A DNA stretch of 64,000 nucleotides from Micrococcales bacterium (GTDB lineage: Bacteria; Actinomycetota; Actinomycetes; Actinomycetales; Cellulomonadaceae): assembly GCA_009779195.1 (NCBI GenBank), contig WRET01000003.1:42942-106941 (forward strand). The letters are read 5' to 3'. This document shows, one piece after another, positions 43,887-51,875 of the stretch (within the stretch, counting starts at the first letter, position 1; each line of letters begins with the position of its first letter). The notes beneath the pieces are model-generated. The model did no database searches. It worked only from the letters and a program-made list of their open reading frames with translations, and was not told the DNA's origin. The position numbers and the translations under genes were made by a program.

Positions 43887-45712
43887 CAGTCTTCCTCTGG
43901 TTCGACCAGCTCGCGGCGTGCAGCGGCGGCGTATCCCGGCGCGGTCGCCAGGAGGTCATCGTGGTGGCCGCGTGCGGCGACGGTGCCGTGCTCGATCCAC
44001 AGGACCTCGTCGGCGGCGGCCAGGGGGGTGATGCGGTGGGTGACGACCAGCACACCACGGTCCGCACGGGCGGTGAGCAGGTCGGTGATGACGTGGTCGG
44101 CGGAAGCAGGGTCGAGGTGCTCGCCGGGTTCGTCGACCAGCAGCAGGGGGGCGTGGACCAGCAGCGCCCTGGCCAGCAGCAACCTGCGTCGTTCGCCGCC
44201 GGAGACGGTACGTGCGTCGGGGCCCAGCAAGGTGTCGAGGCCGTCGGGCAGCGAGGCCAACCATGGGGCGAGTCCGACGTCGGCCAGGGCTGAGCGGGCC
44301 TCGTCGGCGGTGACGTCCCCACGGGCTACCCGCAGGTTCTCCAGGACGGTCGTGCCGAACACGTGCGCGTCCTCGGTGGTGGCGACCACAGCCCGCACCA
44401 CGTCGGCACGGTCGAGGGCAGCCAGGTCGTCGTCGCCGAGCCTCAGGTCCCCGTCGCGCACAGGCAGCAGTCCGGCGAGGGTGAGCAGCAGCGTCGTCTT
44501 GCCCGCGCCCGACGGTCCGGCGACCGCCAGTGTGCGGCCCACCGCCAGCTCCAGGTCGACCCCGGTGACTGCTGGGTCCCGACCGGTCCACCCGCACACC
44601 AGCCCCGTGGCACGCAACGACGGCGCAGGGTGGGTCTGGTCGTCCTCGTCGGGCCCGGCGTCCGTCGTCGCGTCGGTCGCGCCCTGCGTCGTCCCCCGGG
44701 GCGCCGTGGGGGAGACGACAGCAGCGGAGTCCAGGAGGGTGAGGATACGGGCGGCAGCAGCGCGGGAGCGCTGGAGCTGGATGGCTGCGTTCGGCAATGC
44801 CTGGGTGGCCTCGAAGGCTGCCAGCGGGGTCAGGACGACCACAGCGAGGGTGGTGGGGGCCAAGATGCCCTGCTGGACCGCGGGGACACCGGTGACCAGA
44901 GCGACGACGACTGCGGCGGCCTGGGCGAGCAGGCCCAGCCCGGAGGCCAGGGCAGCGGACAGAGCCGACGCGTCCACGGCGCGGGCGATGTCGTCGTCGG
45001 CGTCTTTGAGCCTGGTCGTCTCGGTGCCGGTGCGCCCGGCGACGGTCATGGGCCCGGCGTCGTCGAGCATGCCCAAGGCGATGGCGTTCATACGGGCGCG
45101 GGCGGCCGAAGCCCGTTGCTCGGCGCGGCGCACCGACATGGCGGTGAGCATCGGGGCCACCCACCCGGCGACCAGCAGGCACACCGCCAAGGCGACACCC
45201 GCCGGGAGCCACAAGATGGCGACGACGACACTTGTGCCCACACCGAGGGTGATCGCCACGCCGAGGGGGACCAGAGCCCGTACGACCAGGTACCCGACCT
45301 CGTCCACGTCGGCGCCCACACGGGCGAGCAGGTCGCCGCGGCGCACTCGCAGCACAGCCTCAGGGGCACCTTCGGCGAGCCGGGCGTAGACCTGCGTCCG
45401 CAGGGTCGTCATCCCGCCCAGAGCGGTGTTGTGCGAGACCAGACGTTCGAGGTACCGGAACACCCCGCGGCCCAGGCCAAAAGCCCGCACCCCGGTCGCC
45501 GCCACGGTCAGCGCGGCAGCGACCGGCTGTTGCGAGGCCCGGGCGATGAGCCAGGCCGAGACTCCTCCGAGGGCGACCGCGCACCCCAGGGCGAGCGTCC
45601 CCAGGCTGACCGACGCAGCCACCTGCGTCGGTTTCACCCCGGTCAGCCGCACGGCCCGGACGAGGGTGCTGCGGGCCGCCGGGTTGGTCCGCGTGGACGT
45701 CTGCGCGCTCAT
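43886..45712 (-). CDS. cydC: Thiol reductant ABC exporter subunit CydC
   Basis: Fused membrane/ATPase half-transporter needed for cytochrome bd assembly, exporting cysteine/glutathione-type thiols. The 608 residues have six membrane helices, Walker A GPSGAGKTTLLL and signature VSGGERRRLLLARAL. A roughly 30-residue Thr/Asp-rich linker separates the two domains. Start and stop overlap cydD and the kinase gene. Confidence 0.93.
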   Translation of the reverse strand: MSAQTSTRTNPAARSTLVRAVRLTGVKPTQVAASVSLGTLALGCAVALGGVSAWLIARASQQPVAAALTVAATGVRAFGLGRGVFRYLERLVSHNTALGGMTTLRTQVYARLAEGAPEAVLRVRRGDLLARVGADVDEVGYLVVRALVPLGVAITLGVGTSVVVAILWLPAGVALAVCLLVAGWVAPMLTAMSVRRAEQRASAARARMNAIALGMLDDAGPMTVAGRTGTETTRLKDADDDIARAVDASALSAALASGLGLLAQAAAVVVALVTGVPAVQQGILAPTTLAVVVLTPLAAFEATQALPNAAIQLQRSRAAAARILTLLDSAAVVSPTAPRGTTQGATDATTDAGPDEDDQTHPAPSLRATGLVCGWTGRDPAVTGVDLELAVGRTLAVAGPSGAGKTTLLLTLAGLLPVRDGDLRLGDDDLAALDRADVVRAVVATTEDAHVFGTTVLENLRVARGDVTADEARSALADVGLAPWLASLPDGLDTLLGPDARTVSGGERRRLLLARALLVHAPLLLVDEPGEHLDPASADHVITDLLTARADRGVLVVTHRITPLAAADEVLWIEHGTVAARGHHDDLLATAPGYAAAARRELVEPEED

Positions 45713-47457
45713 GCGAGCTCCTCGGCAGCGTCGGGTGCGGTGGCTTCGGGGTCGGTACCTGCGTCGTCGGCACCTGCGTCGGCCGGGGCGCCGGTGACGG
45801 TGACCACCTCGTCGGCGGTCGCCACCAAAGAGGCACGGTGGGCCACGAGCAGGACCGCTGAACCTGCCTCACGCAGGGCGGCGACAGTGTCCAGCACCAC
45901 GGACTCGCCGTGGGCGTCCAGGTGGGCGGTCGGCTCGTCCAGGACGACCAGCGGGGCGTGCGTCAGCAGGGCCCGGGTCAGGGCGACGCGTTGGCGCTGG
46001 CCGACTGACAACCCGGAGCCGCCACGGCCCAGGTCGGTGTCCCACCCGTCGGGCAGGCCCGCGACGACGGTGTCCAGACCGGTCAGCGCTGCGGCCCGGT
46101 CACGGTCGGCAGGCTCGGGGTCACCTAGCAGAGCCTGGAGAGGGCCAGGTTCCAGGAAAGGCCGCTGGGGGAGCCAGGAGACCTGGTCCCAGTAGGAGCG
46201 CAGGTCGACATCGGCCAGCGGGTACGTCTGGTCGCACTGGATGGTCGCTGTGCCGCGGTCGGGGCGCAGCAGGCCCAGCACCACGTCGACAGTGGTGGAC
46301 TTGCCGGTGCCCGACGGCCCCACGAGGGCGGTGACCCGTCCAGGGGCCAAGGTCAGGCTCACCGCGTCGGGGGTCCAGCCCCCGACGGACCGCACACCGA
46401 CCCCTGCCAGCACCACAGCCGCCGTGCGCAGGTCGGGGCACGGTGTGGTCCCTGGTTCGCCGACAGGGGTCTCGAGCACGGCGAAGGCTGCCTCCGCGGC
46501 GGCCACACCGTCGGTCGACGCGTGGAACTGGGTGCCCACCTGGCGCAACGGCACGAACACCTCGGGGGCCAAGATGAGCACTGTCAGCGCGGTGACCAGG
46601 TCCGTGTTCCCGGCCTGCAGCTTGAACCCGATGAACACCGCGACGAGCGCCACGCCGAACGTCGCGAGGAGCTCCAGGACCATTCCGGACAAGAACGCCA
46701 CCCGTAGGGTCGACATCGTAGCTGAGCGGTGGGCGTCGCCGAGCTGGCGGACCCGTCCGGCCGGACCTGCCTGGCGGCCGAACATCCGCAGGGTGGGCAG
46801 CCCGGCGACGAGGTCGAGCATCTGGGCACCGAGCCGTTTCATCACGGCCAGGCCTTTGGCCGCGCGTCCTTCGGTCATCTTGCCGATGAGGATCATGAAC
46901 ACCGGGATGAGCGGTACGGCGACAGCCACGAGCAGGGCGGAGAACCAGTCGACGGACAGCACGACGATCCACGTCAAGGGGGTGAGGGTCGCGGCGAGCA
47001 CCAGCTGGGGAAGGTAGCGCACGAAGTATGGTTCGAGGCTGTCCAGCCCCCGGGTGGCCAACGTCACCAGCCCTGGGCCTTCGCCGGAGGCGAGCCAGCG
47101 CGGCCCCAGCGCGGTCCCGTGGGTGACCAGACGTTCGCGCAGCTCGTTGACCGCGGCGGTGGCAGCACGGTGCGCGAAACGTTCCTGCACGGTGATGACG
47201 GCGGCACGGACGACCATGACGACCGCCAGCCACACGACCATGGTGACGACCGCAGACAACGGGACCGGGTCGGGTGCCCGGAAGATACCGGGCTCGTCGG
47301 TCCCGGCGGCGAAGATGACCTGGCCCAGGACGTGCCCGAGCAGGACGGCCTGTGCGATGACGAGGCCAGCGGTGACCAACCCCGTCGCGACGGTCAAGGC
47401 CAAGTACCCGCGGGCTGCCCGCGCGTACGTGAGCAGCCGGGGATCGAGTGGCTTCAC
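45709..47457 (-). CDS. cydD: Thiol reductant ABC exporter subunit CydD
   Basis: Partner of CydC: a 582-residue ABC half-transporter with the membrane domain ending near residue 310, Walker A GPSGTGKSTTVD and signature LSVGQRQRVALTRALL. VQERFAHRAATAAVNELRERLV and GPGLVTLATRGLDSLEPYFVRYLPQLVLA are typical CydD segments. The start GTG lies about 100 bp after cydB, behind a terminator-like hairpin. Confidence 0.93.
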   Translation of the reverse strand: MKPLDPRLLTYARAARGYLALTVATGLVTAGLVIAQAVLLGHVLGQVIFAAGTDEPGIFRAPDPVPLSAVVTMVVWLAVVMVVRAAVITVQERFAHRAATAAVNELRERLVTHGTALGPRWLASGEGPGLVTLATRGLDSLEPYFVRYLPQLVLAATLTPLTWIVVLSVDWFSALLVAVAVPLIPVFMILIGKMTEGRAAKGLAVMKRLGAQMLDLVAGLPTLRMFGRQAGPAGRVRQLGDAHRSATMSTLRVAFLSGMVLELLATFGVALVAVFIGFKLQAGNTDLVTALTVLILAPEVFVPLRQVGTQFHASTDGVAAAEAAFAVLETPVGEPGTTPCPDLRTAAVVLAGVGVRSVGGWTPDAVSLTLAPGRVTALVGPSGTGKSTTVDVVLGLLRPDRGTATIQCDQTYPLADVDLRSYWDQVSWLPQRPFLEPGPLQALLGDPEPADRDRAAALTGLDTVVAGLPDGWDTDLGRGGSGLSVGQRQRVALTRALLTHAPLVVLDEPTAHLDAHGESVVLDTVAALREAGSAVLLVAHRASLVATADEVVTVTGAPADAGADDAGTDPEATAPDAAEELA

Positions 47458-47513
47458 GTCGTCAGTATCCCAGGTGGATCAGGTGGGTATGGACACGAAG
47501 GACAAAGACAAGA

Positions 47514-47540
47514 CCCCCCGCTCCGGTCGGGAGCGGGGGG
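47514..47540 (-). terminator. Intrinsic terminator between cydB and cydD
   Basis: CCCCCCGCTCC (47514-47524) and GGAGCGGGGGG (47530-47540) form an 11-bp GC stem with a 5-nt loop. On the minus strand it is followed by TCTTGTCTTTG, a T-rich tail. It lies after the cydB stop and before cydD, so cydDC and the kinase may depend on read-through or a separate promoter. Confidence 0.8.
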
Positions 47541-47556
47541 CCTTGGCTCAGACGTC

Positions 47557-49725
47557 CTACTTGGCGGGCTCCAGGCCAGCTTCGGCAGGGATCCGCTCGG
47601 CGCTGATGCGCTTGCGGAACGTCCAGATGCTCCAAGCCTGGTAGGCGAGGACGATCGGGGTGAGCAGGACCGCAACCCAGGTCATGAGAGTCAGCGTCAA
47701 GTTGCTCGACGCGGAGGTCATCATGGTCTGGCCGGTAACCACATCGCCCTTGTTGAACGGCTCAAGCGGCGTGAAGGTACCGTCGAGGAAGCCGAGGACG
47801 TGCAGCGCCTGGAGGGCGCCGTTGGCGTTCTCGATCCTCGGGTTGAGGTTGGCCAGGCCGAGGTCGGAGTCCCAACCCTTGACCTCGCCGATGAGGATGT
47901 CGGTCAGGTCCATACCGGTGTCGAAGACCACGACATCAGTGGTGGGGACCGCGTTCAGCGTGGCAGGCAGGGAGTCCACGACAACCTGGACCGACAGGTA
48001 CAGCTGGCCGATGGCCGCCTGGACGGTCTTCTCGACTTCGCCGACCACGGCGTTCTTGGACAGACCGGCCACTGGCCAGCTGTCGTTCTGGATGGCTGCC
48101 ACCACGGCGCCGACGGTGTCGGCGTCGGTGGGCAGGTCGTTGCGGGCCAGCGTGATCTGCACAGCCGTCACGACGTTCTCGTACGAGACGACCCCGGCGA
48201 CCGGGTTGGTCTCGGTGAGGGACTTGTCAGCGATCGCACCGACGATGGCTGCGGTGAGCGCCTTCGCCTCGGGCCCAGGCTCCGCGGTGATGTCGGTGTA
48301 GTTGACAGCGCCACTGGCCAGCAGGGCGCCGACACGCGCGAACGTGACGTCGACTGCTGCCTTCGTGCTGGACATCGAGCACGGCCCGTAGGCTTCTCGC
48401 TGCTCTTGGGAGGTTGGTTCGGTCCCAAGGACAGCCGCGGAGCCAGCCGGCCAGTTCCCGGCGAGCACGTCGCCGAGGACCGCGTCGGTCAGTGCGACGG
48501 TCACCGGGCCGGCTTCGACGCCTTCCACAGCCTCCGGCTTGGTCAGGCCTTCGCCGAACAACGTCACTGTGGCGTCCACGACGCTCGACACCGTGGGAGC
48601 CCTGCCGCCTTCTTTGACAGGGATACCGGTGGTGTCGTCGACGTTGGTCAGGACGAAGTAGCCCACGATCGGGTCGGAGAGGTCGACGACGGTCTTGCCG
48701 TCCGCGTCCGCCACGACACCGTTCTTGAGCGTCACAGCCGAACCGTTGATGACGTTCGGGAACAGGGCCCCGAAGATGATCACAACGGCTGCGATGAGTG
48801 CCACCGTGGTGCCGGTGAAGGCGACCCCGAACTTCTTGCGGGCCGAGGAGAACAACGAGAGCACCAGGGCGAGGGCTGCCACGACGATACCGCCCCACAC
48901 CAAGATGGTGAGGTGGTTGTGACCAGCGAACTTGAAGCCGAGCCAGACCACCCAGACGGCGGCGACGACAGTGGCGACACCAGTGAGGAACGGAGCCGCC
49001 TTCTCGGCGCGCTCGCGCACGATGCCGTCAGTCTTGAGCGACAAGAAGTGCGAGCCGTGGGCCATGAACAGCACCGCGGTGGTCAGGCCACCGAGGAGCA
49101 AGAACCCGTTGTGGTCGAGCACGAGGTTCCAGAAGTTGCCGTCGTAGACGATCTTCGACGGGCCGATCTGGTTCACGTCCAGGGCCGCACGGGCACCGGC
49201 GACGAGGTTGGCGAACGCCACACCCCACAGGACCGCGGGGATCCACGAGCCGAGGATGATGCACCAGTCCCAGACCGAACGCCATCCAGGGCTGTTGACC
49301 TTGCCGCGGTACTCGAAGCCCACTGCACGGACGATGAGGCCGAGCAGGATCAGGAACAGGGCCAGGTAGGCCGCGGGGAACAACGTGGCGTACCACTCGG
49401 GGAACGCTGCGAAGGTGGCGCCACCAGCGGTGAGCAGCCAGACCTCGTTACCGTCCCACAGCGGGCCGATGGTGGACAGCGCAGCCCGGCGCTCTTCGTT
49501 CTTCTTCCCGACGAACGGCAAGAGCATGCCGACGCCGAAGTCGAAGCCTTCGAGCACCAGGTACCCAGACCACAGAACGCCGATGAGGCAGAACCATACG
49601 ATCTGCAGCGCGCTGGGGCTGGCGGTCATGTTGTGCAGCAGGCCGACCAGGGCCTGGGCGGTTCCCTCGGTGACGGCGGGGTCAACGTCCGCAGCCAGAG
49701 GGGCGATGATTGTGTCAATCAACAT
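47557..49725 (-). CDS. cydB: Cytochrome bd oxidase subunit II with large extra domain
   Basis: Subunit II of the quinol oxidase. Residues 1-325 are a normal CydB: LWSGYLVLEGFDFGVGMLLP, GPLWDGNEVWLLTAGGATFAAFP, GNFWNLVLDHNGFLLLGG and FGALFPNV. The family end, SASSNLTLTLMTWVAVLLTPIVLAYQAWSIWTFRKRI, only appears at residue 671. Between them are about 340 residues with no membrane segment, in the loop where other CydB proteins have a few residues. Total 722 residues against a usual 340-380. One reading frame runs through, so it is not a frameshift. It follows cydA by 25 bp. Confidence 0.92.
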   Translation of the reverse strand: MLIDTIIAPLAADVDPAVTEGTAQALVGLLHNMTASPSALQIVWFCLIGVLWSGYLVLEGFDFGVGMLLPFVGKKNEERRAALSTIGPLWDGNEVWLLTAGGATFAAFPEWYATLFPAAYLALFLILLGLIVRAVGFEYRGKVNSPGWRSVWDWCIILGSWIPAVLWGVAFANLVAGARAALDVNQIGPSKIVYDGNFWNLVLDHNGFLLLGGLTTAVLFMAHGSHFLSLKTDGIVRERAEKAAPFLTGVATVVAAVWVVWLGFKFAGHNHLTILVWGGIVVAALALVLSLFSSARKKFGVAFTGTTVALIAAVVIIFGALFPNVINGSAVTLKNGVVADADGKTVVDLSDPIVGYFVLTNVDDTTGIPVKEGGRAPTVSSVVDATVTLFGEGLTKPEAVEGVEAGPVTVALTDAVLGDVLAGNWPAGSAAVLGTEPTSQEQREAYGPCSMSSTKAAVDVTFARVGALLASGAVNYTDITAEPGPEAKALTAAIVGAIADKSLTETNPVAGVVSYENVVTAVQITLARNDLPTDADTVGAVVAAIQNDSWPVAGLSKNAVVGEVEKTVQAAIGQLYLSVQVVVDSLPATLNAVPTTDVVVFDTGMDLTDILIGEVKGWDSDLGLANLNPRIENANGALQALHVLGFLDGTFTPLEPFNKGDVVTGQTMMTSASSNLTLTLMTWVAVLLTPIVLAYQAWSIWTFRKRISAERIPAEAGLEPAK

Positions 49726-49750
49726 AGGAGTTGGTCCTCATGTTCCTGAC

Positions 49751-51274
49751 TCAGTAGGAGAAGGTCAACGGCTTGGACTCGTCCAAGTCGGCCTTTTCCT
49801 CGGGGACGGACTCTTCAATGTTCAGGCCCTTGGCCGTGTAGCGCTTCATCAGGTAGAACCACGCGATGGCCAGGATCAGGTAGACGAGCGTGAGCCCGAT
49901 GACGGTGATCGCCACCGAGGGGACGCCGACGACCGAATCGGGAGAGACAGCGATGTTGGTCGGCAGTGCCAGACCGTTCGGGGCCAGCCCTCCTGTACCC
50001 AGAGCAGGGTCTGTGTCACTCTGCGGGTACAAAGGAGCGACGATCCACGGCTGACGGCCGAGCTCGGTGAACAGCCACCCGGCTGCAGCGCCGAGGAACG
50101 GCATGGGCAGCGACAGCACGGCGAACTTCGCCAGGCCCGGCGACGTCGCGATCCTTCCGCCACGCAGGGACCACAGGCCCCACAGCGCCAGGAGGAAGGA
50201 GAAGCAGCCGAACACGATCATCAGGCGGAAGGTCCAGAACACTGGCATCACCGGCGGGACGTAGTCGTCGACCGTGTCAGCGCCGAACGCTTCTTCGAAC
50301 TCTGTACGCAGAGTGTCCGCGCCCTTGACCGTGGCTGAGGTGTCACCCTCGGCCAGGAAGGACAGCATGCCGGGGATCGTCACGATGTGCGAGACCCCGT
50401 CGTTGCCCTTGCCCGGTGCGCAGTTGCCGAACGCTGCGATGGTGAAGCCAGCGCCATCGCCTTCTGGCGGCGTGACGCACAGCGCCTCTGCAGCGGCCAT
50501 CTTGGCCGGCTGGATCCTCGTCATGAGGACGGCCTGGTTGTGACCAGAAGCCAGGATCGAGATGGAGGCGACGGCCAGAGCCACGAGGCCGACCATGGCA
50601 CCCCTGCGCCACACACCGCGAGCCTGGTCTTCGTCGCCAGCCTTCGATGCCTTGACCATCCACCAGATGGAGATGCCAGCCATGAAGGTACCGGCCACCA
50701 AGAAGGCGGTCGAGATCGTGTGCCACAAGGTCGACATCGAGAGCTCGGAGAACAGCACCGAGGGGAGGCTGTCCATCTCGGCCCGAGCAGTCTCGGGGTT
50801 GATCTTGGCGCCGACCGGGTACTGCATGAAGCTGTTGGCGGCGAGGATGAAGAAGGCAGACATGTTCGTGGCGATACCGACCAACCAGACGGTCAGGAGG
50901 TGGACTCCTCTGCTGAGGCGACCCCAGCCGAAGATCCAGATGCCGAGGAACGTCGACTCGATGAAGAAGGCGGCGAGCGCCTCCATCGCGAGCGGCGCAC
51001 CGAAGATGTCACCGACGAAGCGGGAGTATTCAGACCAGTTCATTCCGAACTGGAACTCCTGCACGATACCGGTGACGATTCCGAGAGCGAAGTTAATCAG
51101 GAGAAGTTTCCCGAAGAACCTCGTCAGGCGGAACCACTCGTCCTTGCCGGTCTTGTACCAGAATGTCTGGAGTACAGCGACCAGCAAGGAGAGGCCGATG
51201 GTGAGGGGCACGAAGATGAAGTGGTAGACGGTGGTGATTCCGAACTGCCACCGTGCCAAGGTGAGGTTGTCCAC
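49751..51274 (-). CDS. cydA: Cytochrome bd oxidase subunit I
   Basis: The 507-residue haem subunit starts (GTG 51274) MDNLTLARWQFGITTVYHFIFVP, with His18 as the haem b595/d ligand. SMSTLWHTISTAFLVAGTF carries the second axial His, and the GRQPW motif is in ELGRQPWIVAPLY. The quinol loop is short (no E. coli-type Q-loop insertion seen). It is the first gene of the cyd block; a DevR-type box lies 130 bp upstream. Confidence 0.96.
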   Translation of the reverse strand: MDNLTLARWQFGITTVYHFIFVPLTIGLSLLVAVLQTFWYKTGKDEWFRLTRFFGKLLLINFALGIVTGIVQEFQFGMNWSEYSRFVGDIFGAPLAMEALAAFFIESTFLGIWIFGWGRLSRGVHLLTVWLVGIATNMSAFFILAANSFMQYPVGAKINPETARAEMDSLPSVLFSELSMSTLWHTISTAFLVAGTFMAGISIWWMVKASKAGDEDQARGVWRRGAMVGLVALAVASISILASGHNQAVLMTRIQPAKMAAAEALCVTPPEGDGAGFTIAAFGNCAPGKGNDGVSHIVTIPGMLSFLAEGDTSATVKGADTLRTEFEEAFGADTVDDYVPPVMPVFWTFRLMIVFGCFSFLLALWGLWSLRGGRIATSPGLAKFAVLSLPMPFLGAAAGWLFTELGRQPWIVAPLYPQSDTDPALGTGGLAPNGLALPTNIAVSPDSVVGVPSVAITVIGLTLVYLILAIAWFYLMKRYTAKGLNIEESVPEEKADLDESKPLTFSY

Positions 51275-51875
51275 GCGGTTCTCCGTGGTCTACGAGGCGT
51301 TGACTGGGCGACATGCGCTCCCAGCGGGCACCGCCTGCTGCCGAGGCAAGACAGTCGGAGTGCTGGTCGCACAGGGAAAACCTAGGCTGGCAGGTGCCGA
51401 AGGCCGGGGACCTTCGTCCCGAGTTCTGACACAGCGTGCGCATCGTGGCAGGTCGCAGCCTCGGCGCGAACGCCAAGGTCGCGAGCCGTTTCACGCACAG
51501 GCAGCAGTCCGGTCACGCACAGTCAGTGTCTTGCGACAAAAATCCGCCGGAGAAGCTGGCGCGCCCGCGGGCCCGCTCGTGCCCCGTCGTGCTCGTGTGA
51601 GATACTGACAACTGGCTCCGGTCGACCACACCGGCCGGACCCCGAGGGCCAGCAGGTGCCGCGCAGCGAGACCGCCGGTCGCCGCCCGAACCAGGTCGTC
51701 CACGACGCCCAGGTCAGCCGGGCTGGTGACGGGCTCCGCCGACCGGTATCGCGGCCCACGACTGACGACTTCCGTCGCCGCTGACGTACCTGTCTATGCA
51801 CCGGTGGTGACGAACGGACTACGAGCGGACCTGTGGTGCGTGTGGGATCCGGGCTCCGCCATTCAGGAGCGCTCA
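51275..51875. other. Divergent regulatory region cydA / rne
   Basis: About 600 bp without a credible gene; the short ORFs on both strands lack coding character. It holds the DevR-type box (annotated separately) on the cydA side. On the rne side GAGATACTGACAACTGG (near 51598) is a plausible -10 region (GATACT), which would give rne a leader of about 260 nt. Such a long leader fits RNase E autoregulation known in enterobacteria; no sequence similarity is claimed. Confidence 0.4.
51379..51423 (-). promoter_or_regulatory. DevR/DosR-type box and candidate cydA promoter
   Basis: CCGGGGACCTTCGTCCCGAG (51404-51423) contains a perfect GGGAC-N4-GTCCC inverted repeat, the core of the DosR consensus TTSGGGACTWWAGTCCCSAA. 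Reading toward cydA, TAGGTT (minus strand, 51384-51379) could be the -10, which would place the box centre near -42, the position DosR uses at its strongest promoters. Confidence 0.6.

Noticed and set aside
42216-45389. 1057-residue plus-strand ORF
   Set aside because: It is antisense to the kinase and cydC, which have clear domains; its translation is low-complexity Gly/Gln/Val typical of a shadow frame in high-GC DNA.
47557-49725. Possible frameshift or gene fusion artefact in cydB
   Set aside because: A single frame runs from the normal start to the normal last helix, and the inserted part has ordinary codon composition, so I treat it as a real insertion.
46729-49749. 1006-residue plus-strand ORF
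   Set aside because: Antisense to cydD and cydB, His/Asp/Gly-rich without any motif; a high-GC shadow.
51491-51703. Small minus-strand ORFs in the cydA-rne gap
   Set aside because: Low coding character and no start signals; the region is better explained as regulatory.
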